Shown here: positions 34,296 to 42,209 of the stretch, one piece after another | Layout: each line of letters begins with the position of its first letter | Numbering within the stretch: position 1 is the first letter of the stretch | Assembly: GCF_025809055.1 (NCBI RefSeq) | Contig: NZ_CP075529.1 | Location: 1,550,001-1,614,000, forward strand | Origin: Devosia sp. | GTDB lineage: Bacteria > Pseudomonadota > Alphaproteobacteria > Rhizobiales > Devosiaceae | Reading direction: 5' to 3' | Length of the DNA: 64,000 nt | Translations under genes and position numbers: made by a program | Notes under the pieces: model-generated | What the model was told of the DNA's origin: nothing | The model's input: only the letters and a program-made list of their open reading frames with translations | Database searches by the model: none

Positions 34296-34450
34296 CCTCT
34301 CTTCCCCTCTCCCCTTGTGGGAGAGTGTGGATCGCGCACAGCGCGAGACGGGTGAGGGGTTTCAGCCGGATTGCGACGGCCATGGAGATAATGGGCAAGA
34401 ACCCCTCATCCGCCCTTCGGGCACCTTCTCCCTCAAGGGGAGAAGGAAGA
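34296..34450. repeat. CTC-rich repeat element between xdhA and xdhB
   Basis: CCCCTTGTGGGAGAG, a GCGCACAGCGCG spacer, GGTGAGGGGTTTC, then an inverted half with CCCCTCATCCGCCCTTCGGGC and CTTCTCC...GGGGAGAAGG. Same family as at 7366, 25948 and 47769. It occupies almost all of the 178-bp gap between two subunit genes of one enzyme. Confidence 0.75.
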
Positions 34451-34463
34451 AGTGAGACATCCA

Positions 34464-35930
34464 TCACGCCACCTCCCGCTTCAGCCGCTCACCTTGCCCC
34501 TGGGTTTCCAGCCAGAACCGCTTGAGCAGATTCTGCGCCGTGAGCAGCCGGTATTCGGCCGAAGCACGCATGTCCGAAATCGGCTGAAAATCCTCGCCGA
34601 AAGCCGTCAGAACCGCCTCGATGGTTTCCATGGTCCAGGGCTTGCCCACCAGCGCCGCCTCGACGGCCTTGGCGCGCTTGGGTGTCGCCGCCATGCCGCC
34701 AAAGGCGATGCGCGCCATCCCCACCATGCCCGCATCGTTGACGAAAACGCGGAACGCCCCGCACAGCGCCGAAATGTCCTCTTCGCGCCGCTTGGAAATC
34801 TTGTAGGTGGCAAACCGTTCGCCCGCCGGCAGCAGGGGAATGGTCACGCTTTCCACGAACTCGCCCGGCCGCCGGTCCTGTTTGCCATAGGCCAGGAAAT
34901 AGTCTTCGAGCTTGATCTCCCGGCGGTGCTCCCCCTGCCGCAGGTGCAGCTTGGCCCCCAGCGCGATGAAGGGCGGCGGCGTGTCGCCGATGGGCGAACC
35001 ATTGGCGATATTGCCGCCAATCGTGCCCATATTGCGCACCTGCTCGCCGGCAAACCGGTTCCAGAGCTCGCCCAATTGCGGGAAGTTCGCTTCGATGGCC
35101 GGCCGCGCTTCCGAATAGGTCACACCGGCATAAAGGCGCAACTCGCTGTCGTTTTCGGCAATGCGCTTCAATTCTTCCAGATGACCGATGAAGATCACCG
35201 GGCCGATGCTGCGCATGAATTTGGTGACCCACAGTCCCACATCGGTCGAACCAGCCACGATCCGCGCATCCGGATTGGCCTCATAAATGGCGGCAAAGTC
35301 GTCAAGGTTTGCGGGAATGAATATCCGGTTCTCACCCGAGCCAATTTCCACCCGCCGCCCATCCCGGATCGCCTTGATCTTGTCCTTGACGGCAATGCGC
35401 TCGGCCCAGAGCGGATCGCCCTGTGGTTGGCCATGTTCGGAAATCGACTGGCCTGCCCGGATGATCGGCGCGTAACCGGTGCAGCGGCAGAGATTGCCCT
35501 GTAGCGCTGTTTCGATGGCGGCGCGCGACGGATTGGGCTCGCGCATCCAAAGCCCATAGAGGCTCATCACGAAGCCCGGCGTGCAAAAGCCGCACTGCGA
35601 GCCGTGGTGGTCGACCATGGCCTGCTGCACCGGATGCAGCGCCCCGTTCTCGCCGCGCAAGTGCTCGATGGTCACCACATGGGTGCCATGGAGGCTCCCG
35701 ACGAAGCGGATGCAGGCGGTCACCGAGTCATAAACGACGTCCTCGCCCATGAGCTTGCCCACCAGCACCGTGCAGGCCCCGCAATCGCCCTCGGCGCAGC
35801 CTTCCTTCGACCCCCGCAGCCGCCGCTCCAACCGCAACCAGTCGAGCAGCGTCAGGTCCGGCGCGACATCGGTGAGCGTCACCTCTTCGCCGTTGAGCAG
35901 GAACCGGATGGCATTGGTGATCTCGACCAT
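34464..35930 (-). CDS. xdhA: Xanthine dehydrogenase small subunit XdhA (2Fe-2S and FAD)
   Basis: 488 residues. The N-terminal ferredoxin domain has CAEGDCGACTVLVG, and the second cluster domain has CGFCTPGF...CRCTGY, together eight cysteines for two 2Fe-2S centres. The FAD domain (about 190-360) contains VAGSTDVG and GTIGGNIANGSPIGD, and a CO-dehydrogenase flavoprotein C-terminal domain follows. Electrons pass from XdhB through these centres to NAD. The ATG at 35930 follows GGGGGAG and lies 4 bp after hiuH. Confidence 0.95.
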   Translation of the reverse strand: MVEITNAIRFLLNGEEVTLTDVAPDLTLLDWLRLERRLRGSKEGCAEGDCGACTVLVGKLMGEDVVYDSVTACIRFVGSLHGTHVVTIEHLRGENGALHPVQQAMVDHHGSQCGFCTPGFVMSLYGLWMREPNPSRAAIETALQGNLCRCTGYAPIIRAGQSISEHGQPQGDPLWAERIAVKDKIKAIRDGRRVEIGSGENRIFIPANLDDFAAIYEANPDARIVAGSTDVGLWVTKFMRSIGPVIFIGHLEELKRIAENDSELRLYAGVTYSEARPAIEANFPQLGELWNRFAGEQVRNMGTIGGNIANGSPIGDTPPPFIALGAKLHLRQGEHRREIKLEDYFLAYGKQDRRPGEFVESVTIPLLPAGERFATYKISKRREEDISALCGAFRVFVNDAGMVGMARIAFGGMAATPKRAKAVEAALVGKPWTMETIEAVLTAFGEDFQPISDMRASAEYRLLTAQNLLKRFWLETQGQGERLKREVA

Positions 35931-35934
35931 CCGC

Positions 35935-36285
35935 TCAACTCCCCCGATAGGTCGAATAGGCGAACGGGCTCACCAGCAGCGGCACGTGATAGTGCTTGTC
36001 TTCGGAAATGGTGAAGCGGATCGGCACCACATCGAGAAACGGCGTCGAGATCTCGACGCCGACGCGCTCGAAATACTGCCCGACATGAAAGCGGATCTCG
36101 TATTCGCCGTGCTGGAATTCCTCGTCCAGCAAGGGCTGGTCCACGCGCCCATCCGCATTGGTGTAGCTATCGAGCAGGTGATGGGTGTGGTCGCCATGCA
36201 CGAAGTGCAGTTCCAGCCGCATGCCGCGCGCCGGTGTGCCGTGCATGGTGTCGAGGACATGGGTGGTGAGGCGTCCGCCCGACAT
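35935..36285 (-). CDS. hiuH: 5-hydroxyisourate hydrolase
   Basis: 116-residue transthyretin-like protein that hydrolyses the PuuD product 5-hydroxyisourate to OHCU. The family signatures are present at both ends: LTTHVLDTMHGTPARGM near the N-terminus (catalytic His) and the C-terminal YRGS tetrapeptide that distinguishes HIU hydrolases from transthyretin; RFHVGQYF and HYHVPLLVSPFAYSTYRGS are also as expected. The ATG at 36285 is chosen; the longer frame upstream crosses the divergent promoter. First gene of the minus-strand purine run. Confidence 0.95.
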   Translation of the reverse strand: MSGGRLTTHVLDTMHGTPARGMRLELHFVHGDHTHHLLDSYTNADGRVDQPLLDEEFQHGEYEIRFHVGQYFERVGVEISTPFLDVVPIRFTISEDKHYHVPLLVSPFAYSTYRGS

Positions 36286-36344
36286 ATGCTGCTCCGAATT
36301 CGTTCCCCTGAGGAATGAGACTATCGCAACACAGCCGGGGCGCA

Positions 36345-36381
36345 ATGCACATTTTTTACCAACTGGTCCACTTTTGTGCAT
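36345..36381. promoter_or_regulatory. Operator candidate in the hiuH / puuE-uraD divergent promoter
   Basis: ATGCACA (36345-36351) and TGTGCAT (36375-36381) form a perfect 7-bp inverted repeat around ACCAACTGGTCCACTTT (36358-36374). The inner 17-mer recurs with two mismatches upstream of the 5'-nucleotidase gene at 53397-53413. Its position between the two divergent purine genes suits a shared regulator; AACTGGTCC resembles half-sites of GntR/FadR-type repressors. The regulator itself is not in the window. Confidence 0.45.
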
Positions 36382-36440
36382 CTTGTGCGCGCTGGCCGGG
36401 CGGCTAAACTTCATCCGACAGGTTGAAAAAGGGCCCCGAT

Positions 36441-37859
36441 ATGAACCGCTATCCCCGTGACATGCATGGCTACGGCCAGACCCCGCCCCCGGCAAACTGG
36501 CCCGGCGGCGCGCATGTGGCGGTGCAGTTCGTGCTGAACTACGAAGAGGGCGGCGAGAACAATATCCTGCATGGCGATGCCGCTTCAGAGGCCTTCCTCG
36601 TCGATGTGCTCGGGGCCCAGCCCTGGCCGGACCAGCGTCATGCCAATGTGGAATCCATGTATGAATATGGTGCCCGCGCCGGTTTCTGGCGGCTGCATCG
36701 CCTGTTCACCGAGGCCGGCCTGCCGGTCACCGTCTATGGCGTCGCCACCGCCCTGATGCGCGCGCCGGCCCAGCTTGCGGCCATGCAGGAGGCAGGCTGG
36801 GAAATCGCCAGCCACGGCCTCAAATGGGTGCAGCACAAGGACATGCCCGCTTCCGAGGAGAGCGCCCAGATTGCCGAGGCCGTACGCCTGCACACCATCG
36901 CCACCGGCTCCCGCCCGCTGGGCTGGTACACCGGACGGTCCAGCCTCAACACCGTGGATCTGGTCGCCAACTATGGCGGCTTCGCCTATATTTCCGACAC
37001 CTATGACGATGACCTGCCCTATTGGCGGCTCGTCGGCGGCAAGCCGCAACTGATCATCCCCTATACGCTCAGCGCCAACGACATGCGCTTCGTCACCGCG
37101 CCGGGTTTTGACAATGGCGAGGAATATTTCACCTTCCTCAAGGACAGTTTTGACTGCCTCTATGCCGAGGGCTTGGCCGGAAGCCCCAAGATGATGTCCA
37201 TCGGCCTGCATTGCCGCCTGGTGGGCCAACCGGGCCGCTATCACGGGCTCAGAAAATTCGTCGATTACATCAGGGGTTTTGACAAAGTCTGGGTGCCGAC
37301 ACGCCTCGCCATTGCCGAGCACTGGGCCCAAGAACATCCCTATGTCGCCCCCGAAGTCATTCCCAGCCAGCTCGAGCGCGATGCTTTCGTCGCCCGCTAT
37401 GGCTCGATCTTCGAGCACTCGCCATGGATCGCCGAGCGGGCCTGGGAAGCCGAAATGGGCCCGGCAAACGACACGGCCATCGGACTGCATTTCGCGCTGC
37501 GCAATCAGTTCCGCATGGCGAGCGAGGCCGAACGGCTGGGCGTCCTGCGCGCCCACCCCGACCTTGCCGGCAAGCTCGCGGCCGCAAAACGGCTCACCGC
37601 CGATTCCACGGCCGAGCAGGCCTCGGCCGGTCTCGACGCCCTCACCGACACCGAGCGCAATGACTTCACCGCGCTCAACAGCGCCTATGTCGAAAAGTTC
37701 GGCTTTCCGTTCATCATCGCCGTCCGCGACAATACCAAGGTTTCAATTCTGGAAGCCTTCCGTCACCGGCTCGACAACAGCGCCGATCAGGAATTTGCCA
37801 CCGCCTGCGCCCAGGTCGAGCGCATCGCGCTATTGCGATTGCAGGCTGTGATGCCCTAA
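36441..37859 (+). CDS. puuE: Bifunctional allantoinase PuuE / OHCU decarboxylase UraD fusion
   Basis: 472 residues covering two consecutive steps. Residues 1-~305 are PuuE, a polysaccharide-deacetylase-fold allantoinase (YPRDMHGYG, QFVLNYEEGGENN, GWEIASHGLKW, GWYTGRSS, SIGLHCRLVGQPGR). Residues ~310-472 are OHCU decarboxylase (FVARYGSIFEHSPWIAERAW, LRAHPDLAGKLA with the catalytic His, FPFIIAVRDNTK, ILEAFRHRLDN). UraD makes S-allantoin, which PuuE opens to allantoate. ATG 36441 follows AAAAAGGG; a TTG 18 bp earlier is possible. Divergent from hiuH. Confidence 0.93.
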   Translation: MNRYPRDMHGYGQTPPPANWPGGAHVAVQFVLNYEEGGENNILHGDAASEAFLVDVLGAQPWPDQRHANVESMYEYGARAGFWRLHRLFTEAGLPVTVYGVATALMRAPAQLAAMQEAGWEIASHGLKWVQHKDMPASEESAQIAEAVRLHTIATGSRPLGWYTGRSSLNTVDLVANYGGFAYISDTYDDDLPYWRLVGGKPQLIIPYTLSANDMRFVTAPGFDNGEEYFTFLKDSFDCLYAEGLAGSPKMMSIGLHCRLVGQPGRYHGLRKFVDYIRGFDKVWVPTRLAIAEHWAQEHPYVAPEVIPSQLERDAFVARYGSIFEHSPWIAERAWEAEMGPANDTAIGLHFALRNQFRMASEAERLGVLRAHPDLAGKLAAAKRLTADSTAEQASAGLDALTDTERNDFTALNSAYVEKFGFPFIIAVRDNTKVSILEAFRHRLDNSADQEFATACAQVERIALLRLQAVMP

Positions 37860-37993
37860 CCGGTCTCGTCGCTATCGCGTTCGGCGGCGTCATCGGCCAG
37901 ACCGAACAGGAGTGCGAGAACACCGAGCCACGGCAGGTGGTGTTGCATCCAATTGGGCCGCACGGCGCCGATACTCTGGAACAGGCTATTCAT
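37856..37993 (-). CDS. Possible small membrane peptide (45 residues)
   Basis: An open frame MNSLFQSIGAVRPN... with one hydrophobic helix (LPWLGVLALLFGLA) and an acidic tail, ending antiparallel over the last bases of puuE-uraD. There is no well-spaced ribosome binding site (GGCGGG is directly adjacent to the ATG). It may be real or chance; listed because it fills an otherwise empty gap. Confidence 0.25.
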   Translation of the reverse strand: MNSLFQSIGAVRPNWMQHHLPWLGVLALLFGLADDAAERDSDETG

Positions 37994-38033
37994 CCCGCCA
38001 GTATCGGCCCCAAAATGTTGAAATTCAGTAACC

Positions 38034-38486
38034 CTAACGCGGGCTTAAGGCCTGATCGATAGCCTCCAGCATCGAGGCCCAGGCCCGCCCTGTCTGCTCA
38101 AGATAGTCTGTCCATTCGTCACTCATCTCGTGACTGGCATAGACGATTGAGCCCGCGCCCTCCGGCTCGATACGCAGGGTCACGAGAGAATTGTCCTCCT
38201 GCTCCTCCGCCGGATCGACGAACCAGCTGAAGGCGATCCGGTGCGGTCTCTCCAGCTCCTTATAATAGCCCCAGGCCTCCGAGCCGTCGCGGCTATCGGC
38301 AAAGCAGTAGCGCCCGCCCACCACCGCATCGACCTGGATCCGGGTAACCTGCGCCTCGGGTTCAGTCTCGCGCAGGTGGACCACCATCCATTGTCGCAAC
38401 AGCGCCGGGTCGGTCCAGGCTGCAAAGACCTGGTCCGGCGTCAGCGATGCAAACCTGTGTCTTGCCTCAGCGGTGACCGTGCTCAC
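38034..38486 (-). CDS. SRPBCC (AHSA1-type) domain protein
   Basis: 150 residues of a START/AHSA1 ligand-binding fold: RFASLTPDQVFAAWTDPALLRQWM at the N-terminus and EQTGRAWASMLEAIDQAL at the C-terminus are typical. The GTG start at 38486 overlaps the TGA of the neighbouring SRPBCC gene, so the pair is coupled. Such proteins often sit beside ArsR regulators; the ligand is unknown. Confidence 0.8.
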   Translation of the reverse strand: MSTVTAEARHRFASLTPDQVFAAWTDPALLRQWMVVHLRETEPEAQVTRIQVDAVVGGRYCFADSRDGSEAWGYYKELERPHRIAFSWFVDPAEEQEDNSLVTLRIEPEGAGSIVYASHEMSDEWTDYLEQTGRAWASMLEAIDQALSPR

Positions 38487-38941
38487 TTGTAAAAACCCTC
38501 GCGGAAGCGGATGCCGTGTTCCTTCCACACACGCATGGCGCAGAGCATCCCGGTCCAGCCCTCGCAATTGCCGAAAGACGCCTTGCGTCCGGCATCGCTC
38601 TCGCGAAAACCACCTTCATGGATGCGCACCAGCGTGCGGCCGTCATCCAGTCCCTCGAAGGTCATGGTCACCGTCGTCTGGTAGGTCCCCGCCGCGTCAT
38701 CGTCCGGGGCCGCGTCCCAGCGCAGCACGATCCGGCTATCCGGCACCACCTCGACCACATGCACCGGAAAGGCGCCGGGAAAATCGTGAAAGTCCCAGCT
38801 TACGGTGGCGCCTGTTTCCAGCCGGCCCTTTGCGCCGCCCGTGGTGAAATAGGCCGACAACTCGCCCGGATCGGCGACGGCCTCGAACACCTCGTGCACC
38901 GGCTTGGCGATCCGCCCGCTCACTGTGAATTCATAGGCCAT
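38483..38941 (-). CDS. SRPBCC (AHSA1-type) domain protein, first of pair
   Basis: 152 residues with the same fold as its neighbour: VSGRIAKPVHEVFEAVADPGELSAYF, WDFHDFPGAFPV, and WTGMLCAMRVWKEHGI at the C-terminus. ATG 38941 follows AGGAGACACGAG. It is divergent from an ArsR gene with only 50 bp between, holding a clear operator. Function unknown; members bind hydrophobic ligands or alter activity of partner proteins. Confidence 0.8.
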   Translation of the reverse strand: MAYEFTVSGRIAKPVHEVFEAVADPGELSAYFTTGGAKGRLETGATVSWDFHDFPGAFPVHVVEVVPDSRIVLRWDAAPDDDAAGTYQTTVTMTFEGLDDGRTLVRIHEGGFRESDAGRKASFGNCEGWTGMLCAMRVWKEHGIRFREGFYK

Positions 38942-38973
38942 CTCGTGTCTCCTCGGTTGACCAGCCGCACAAT

Positions 38974-38993
38974 ATGTTATAGTTTCATAACAT
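38974..38993. promoter_or_regulatory. ArsR operator overlapping the arsR start codon
   Basis: ATGTTAT-AGTTTC-ATAACAT, a perfect 7-bp inverted repeat with a 6-base spacer; the ATG of the ArsR gene begins two bases before its end. Its location can repress both the ArsR gene and the divergent SRPBCC pair. The TTATA inside may double as a -10 element. Confidence 0.7.
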
Positions 38994-39324
38994 GTCAACC
39001 GACGACCACGACGACCTGATTTTCAAGGCTCTGGGGCACCGCGTCCGGCGCCGGATACTGGACGTTCTCAAAAAGGGGCCCGCCACGACCGGCGCCCTGT
39101 GCGAAAAATTCTCCGAGCTCGATCGCTGCACGGTCATGCAGCATCTCGGCGTCCTTGAAGACGCAGGCCTCGTCATCGCCGAAAGGCGTGGCCGCGAGCG
39201 CTGGAACCATCTCGACGCCCTGCCCGTCCACGCCATCCATGAACGCTGGATCGGTCCCTATGCCGCCTATGCGGCGACCATGCTGAGCCGCCTCAAGCAC
39301 AGCGTCGAGACCGCGCAGAGCTGA
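38992..39324 (+). CDS. ArsR family transcriptional regulator
   Basis: 110-residue winged-helix protein: LIFKALGHRVRRRILDVLKKGPATTGALCEKF, CTVMQHLGVLEDAGLV (recognition helix) and RGRERWNHLD (wing). No ArsR-type CxC metal site is present in the recognition helix (ELDRCTVMQHL has one Cys), which fits the subgroup paired with SRPBCC/AHSA1 proteins rather than metal sensors. Probably autoregulated through the overlapping palindrome. Confidence 0.85.
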   Translation: MSTDDHDDLIFKALGHRVRRRILDVLKKGPATTGALCEKFSELDRCTVMQHLGVLEDAGLVIAERRGRERWNHLDALPVHAIHERWIGPYAAYAATMLSRLKHSVETAQS

Positions 39325-39393
39325 CGCTTAAGCCGTGACAAGTGCCAGTCACACCGACTAGCTTGGGTGACGTTTCGGGAACACAGGACCGCA

Positions 39394-40206
39394 ATGCCCT
39401 ACGCCACCCCCAAAGCCGGCCTGCCCGGACAGATGGACCTTCACACCGGCCGCGCCACCTTCACCGAGGCCTATGCCGTCATCCCGCACGGGGTCATGCG
39501 CGACATCGTGACCTCCTACCTGCCGCATTGGCGCGACACCCGGCTCTGGGTCATCGCCCGGCCGCTTTCCGGCTTTGCGGAAACCTTTTCCCAATACGTC
39601 GTGGAAGTGCAGCCCGGCGGCGGCAGCGAGCGTCCCGAGCCCAATGCCGAGGCCGAAGGGGTGATCTTTGTCGTATCCGGACAACTGACCCTGACGCTCG
39701 AGGGTAAGGCCCACCTGCTCGAAGAGGGCGGTTATGCCTTCCTGCCCCCCGGCTGCGTCTGGAGTCTTGTGAACAAGTCCACCGCGCCGGCCTCGTTTCA
39801 CTGGGTGCGCAAGCGCTACGAGACGGTCGAGGGCATTTCTCCGCCCGAGGCCTTCGTCACCAACGAGAATGAAGTCGACATCCGCTGGATGCCGGGGACC
39901 AATGACACCTGGGGCACCACCCGCTTCGTCGAACCGGACGACCTGCGCCACGACATGCATGTCAATATCGTCACCCTCGAACCCGGTGCGGTCATTCCCT
40001 TCGAGGAAACTCATGTCATGGAGCACGGGCTCTATGTGCTTGAGGGCAAGGCCGTCTATCGGCTCAACCGCGATTGGGTCGAGGTGGAGGCCGGGGACTT
40101 CATGTGGTTGCGCGCTTTCTGCCCGCAGGCCTGTTATGCCGGCCCGCAACGGTTCCGCTACCTGCTCTACAAGGACGTCAACCGCCACGCGAAGCTGCCG
40201 TTCTGA
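39394..40206 (+). CDS. allE: (S)-ureidoglycine aminohydrolase
   Basis: 270-residue bicupin that converts (S)-ureidoglycine to (S)-ureidoglycolate and ammonia. Seen: the N-terminal LIPHGVMRD-like VIPHGVMRD, VEVQPGGGSERPEPNAEAEGVIFV (first cupin), and in the second cupin PFEETHVMEHGLYVLEGKAVYRLN with the metal-binding His/Glu set, then WLRAFCPQACYAG. ATG 39394 follows CAGGA; a GTG at 39367 is possible. It precedes allA by 3 bp. Confidence 0.92.
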   Translation: MPYATPKAGLPGQMDLHTGRATFTEAYAVIPHGVMRDIVTSYLPHWRDTRLWVIARPLSGFAETFSQYVVEVQPGGGSERPEPNAEAEGVIFVVSGQLTLTLEGKAHLLEEGGYAFLPPGCVWSLVNKSTAPASFHWVRKRYETVEGISPPEAFVTNENEVDIRWMPGTNDTWGTTRFVEPDDLRHDMHVNIVTLEPGAVIPFEETHVMEHGLYVLEGKAVYRLNRDWVEVEAGDFMWLRAFCPQACYAGPQRFRYLLYKDVNRHAKLPF

Positions 40207-40209
40207 GCC

Positions 40210-40713
40210 ATGAGCGATCGCGCAATCACCATCGAGCCGCTGACCGCCGAGGCCTTTGCGCCCTTCGGACAGGTCATCGAAACCGCCGGGGCCCACCATT
40301 ATCCCATCAATAACGGCAAGACTGAGCGCTATCACGACTTGGCCCGGGTCGAATTGGGTGGCGTCCATCCGCGCCCGCTGATTTCGATTTTTCGCGGCGA
40401 GCCCTATGCACTGCCGCTTTCCCTGAAACTCGTCGAGCGCCATCCGCTCGGCAGCCAGGCCTTCTACCCGCTGTCGAACACGCCCTGGCTGGTCATCGTT
40501 GCCGAGGACGCCGGGGGCACACCCACGAGCCTGCGCGCTTTCCGGCCTCAACCGGGTCAGGGCGTCAACATCGCCATGAACACCTGGCATGGTGTGCTGA
40601 CCCCGCTCGAAATGCCGGCAGACTTTCTCGTCGTCGACCGCGGGGGCGACGGCAACAATCTCGAAGAACATCACTTCGACCGGCCCTATGTCATCTCCGC
40701 GCCGGCACAATAA
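40210..40713 (+). CDS. allA: Ureidoglycolate lyase
   Basis: 167 residues. Splits (S)-ureidoglycolate into glyoxylate and urea. Family motifs: PLTAEAFAPFGQVIE at the start, FRGEPYALPLSLKLVERHPLGSQAF, GVNIAMNTWHGVLTPL and the C-terminal DRGGDGNNLEEH. It is cotranscribed with allE and closes the ureide pathway; the glyoxylate can be used by GlcB (21101-23263). Confidence 0.94.
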   Translation: MSDRAITIEPLTAEAFAPFGQVIETAGAHHYPINNGKTERYHDLARVELGGVHPRPLISIFRGEPYALPLSLKLVERHPLGSQAFYPLSNTPWLVIVAEDAGGTPTSLRAFRPQPGQGVNIAMNTWHGVLTPLEMPADFLVVDRGGDGNNLEEHHFDRPYVISAPAQ

Positions 40714-40787
40714 CCCTAAGTCGAAAGCGTGCTCGCCTGCCGCCTGACGCTGCGTTAATCTTCAGGTATCGGAAGGAGATCGCACTC

Positions 40788-41582
40788 ATGTTCATGCGTC
40801 TGTTCTTGGGCCTGGCCATGCTCGCCCTGTCCGTCTTTCCCACCCTGGCGCAGCCGGTCTCGCTTTCCGGCACCGTAACCTATCGCGAGCGCATGGCCCT
40901 GCCGCCCGGCGCCAGCCTGACCATCGCCGTGGTCACCCTGGGCGGCAACAGCGTCATTGCCTCGGCTCATTCCGCTGTCGTTGCCGGCAGCCAGCCGCCG
41001 CTCGATTTCACCCTCAACCTGCGCAGCCAGTCGGTGCACAGCGCCGGAAAGGTCGGGTTGGTCGCCACCATCAGCCATGGCGGCACGCCGCTTTTCCGGA
41101 ATGCCGTGCCGGTGCCGGTCGATCTCTCCCGCCCGGACGGCTATGCCATCATGGTGCAGCGCCTGCCCGCGCCGCCCCCGCCCGCCGAGCCGCCACCCGC
41201 ACCGGAACCGGAACCGGAACCGGAGGATGACATGCCAATTGATGCGGAGCTTCTCGAAACCGTCTGGGTCGTCACCAGCATCGGCGGCCGGCCCGTATCC
41301 GCCGAACGGCCGGCCACGCTTTCTATTGCCCTTGATCGGCGTGCCGGCGGCACATCGGGCTGCAACAGCTATTTCTCCGAGGCCGTCATCGAAGCCGACA
41401 CCATCGCCTTCAGCGCTGCAGCCGCGACACGCATGGCCTGCGCGCCCGAGTTGATGGAGCAGGAGAGCGCCTATTTCGCGGCTCTCGCCGCCGTCCGCTT
41501 CTACCAGGTCGAGGGCAACAGCCTGCGCCTGCTCGATGCTGCGCGCGTGCCCCTGGTGGGGCTGGTGCGACAGGAGCCCTGA
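40788..41582 (+). CDS. Secreted YbaY-like plus META (HslJ) domain protein
   Basis: 264 residues. Signal peptide of about 21 residues (LFLGLAMLALSVFPTLAQ). The first domain (about 25-115) reads as a YbaY/YscW-type lipoprotein beta-fold (VTYRERMALPPGASLTIAVV...LPLDFTL-like pattern). A proline/glutamate linker (PPPPAEPPPAPEPEPEPE) at about 123-145 leads to a META domain (ETVWVVTSIGGRPV, GTSGCNSYFSEA, AATRMACAPELMEQE), with the GC-N-Y core intact. META proteins are linked to heat shock or envelope stress; function here unknown. Confidence 0.75.
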   Translation: MFMRLFLGLAMLALSVFPTLAQPVSLSGTVTYRERMALPPGASLTIAVVTLGGNSVIASAHSAVVAGSQPPLDFTLNLRSQSVHSAGKVGLVATISHGGTPLFRNAVPVPVDLSRPDGYAIMVQRLPAPPPPAEPPPAPEPEPEPEDDMPIDAELLETVWVVTSIGGRPVSAERPATLSIALDRRAGGTSGCNSYFSEAVIEADTIAFSAAAATRMACAPELMEQESAYFAALAAVRFYQVEGNSLRLLDAARVPLVGLVRQEP

Positions 41583-42206
41583 TTGGACAACCACAGCCTC
41601 ATCACCCGCTTCTTCGACGTCATCGAGACCGACATCGCGGCCATGACGCAGGCAGGAGTCGGCAAGGGCAACAAGCTTTTCGGCGCCGCCATCCTGCGCA
41701 AGTCCGATCTGTCGGTGGTGATCGCCGAAACCAATAACGAAACCGAAAATCCGCTTTGGCATGGCGAAATGCACGCCATCAAGCGCTTCTACGAACTGCC
41801 CGCCGCGCAGCGGCCGGACCCACGGGACTGCCTGTTCCTGGCCACCCACGAACCCTGTTCGCTCTGCCTGTCGGGCATCACCTGGTCCGGCTTCGACAAT
41901 TTCTATTATCTCTTCAGTTACGAGGACACGCGCGATAGCTTCGGCATCCCCCACGACATCGCTATCCTGCGCGAAGTCTATGCGGTTCCCGACCCTGATC
42001 GCTCCGCCGCGCCCGATGACCGGCCGCTCTACAACCGCTCCAACCGGTTCTGGACCAGCCATTCGATCATGGGCATGCTGGCCGGGCTCGACCGCAGCCA
42101 TCGCGAAACGCTGCTGGCGCGTCTCGACGACATCAACGCCTTCTACAACGACGTGTCGGCCGCCTATCAGAGCAGCAAGGGGCACAAGGGCATTCCCCTG
42201 GCCTGA
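41583..42206 (+). CDS. Cytidine/deoxycytidylate deaminase family protein
   Basis: 207 residues. Zinc deaminase motifs are intact: LWHGEMHAI (His ligand plus catalytic Glu) and THEPCSLCLSG (PCxxC). The family covers nucleoside, nucleotide, guanine and tRNA-adenosine deaminases; the ~60-residue C-terminal extension fits none clearly. A TTG start immediately after the TGA of the previous gene indicates translational coupling with the YbaY/META gene. A base- or nucleoside-deaminating role would fit the nearby purine genes, but this is inference. Confidence 0.75.
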   Translation: MDNHSLITRFFDVIETDIAAMTQAGVGKGNKLFGAAILRKSDLSVVIAETNNETENPLWHGEMHAIKRFYELPAAQRPDPRDCLFLATHEPCSLCLSGITWSGFDNFYYLFSYEDTRDSFGIPHDIAILREVYAVPDPDRSAAPDDRPLYNRSNRFWTSHSIMGMLAGLDRSHRETLLARLDDINAFYNDVSAAYQSSKGHKGIPLA

Positions 42207-42209
42207 GGC

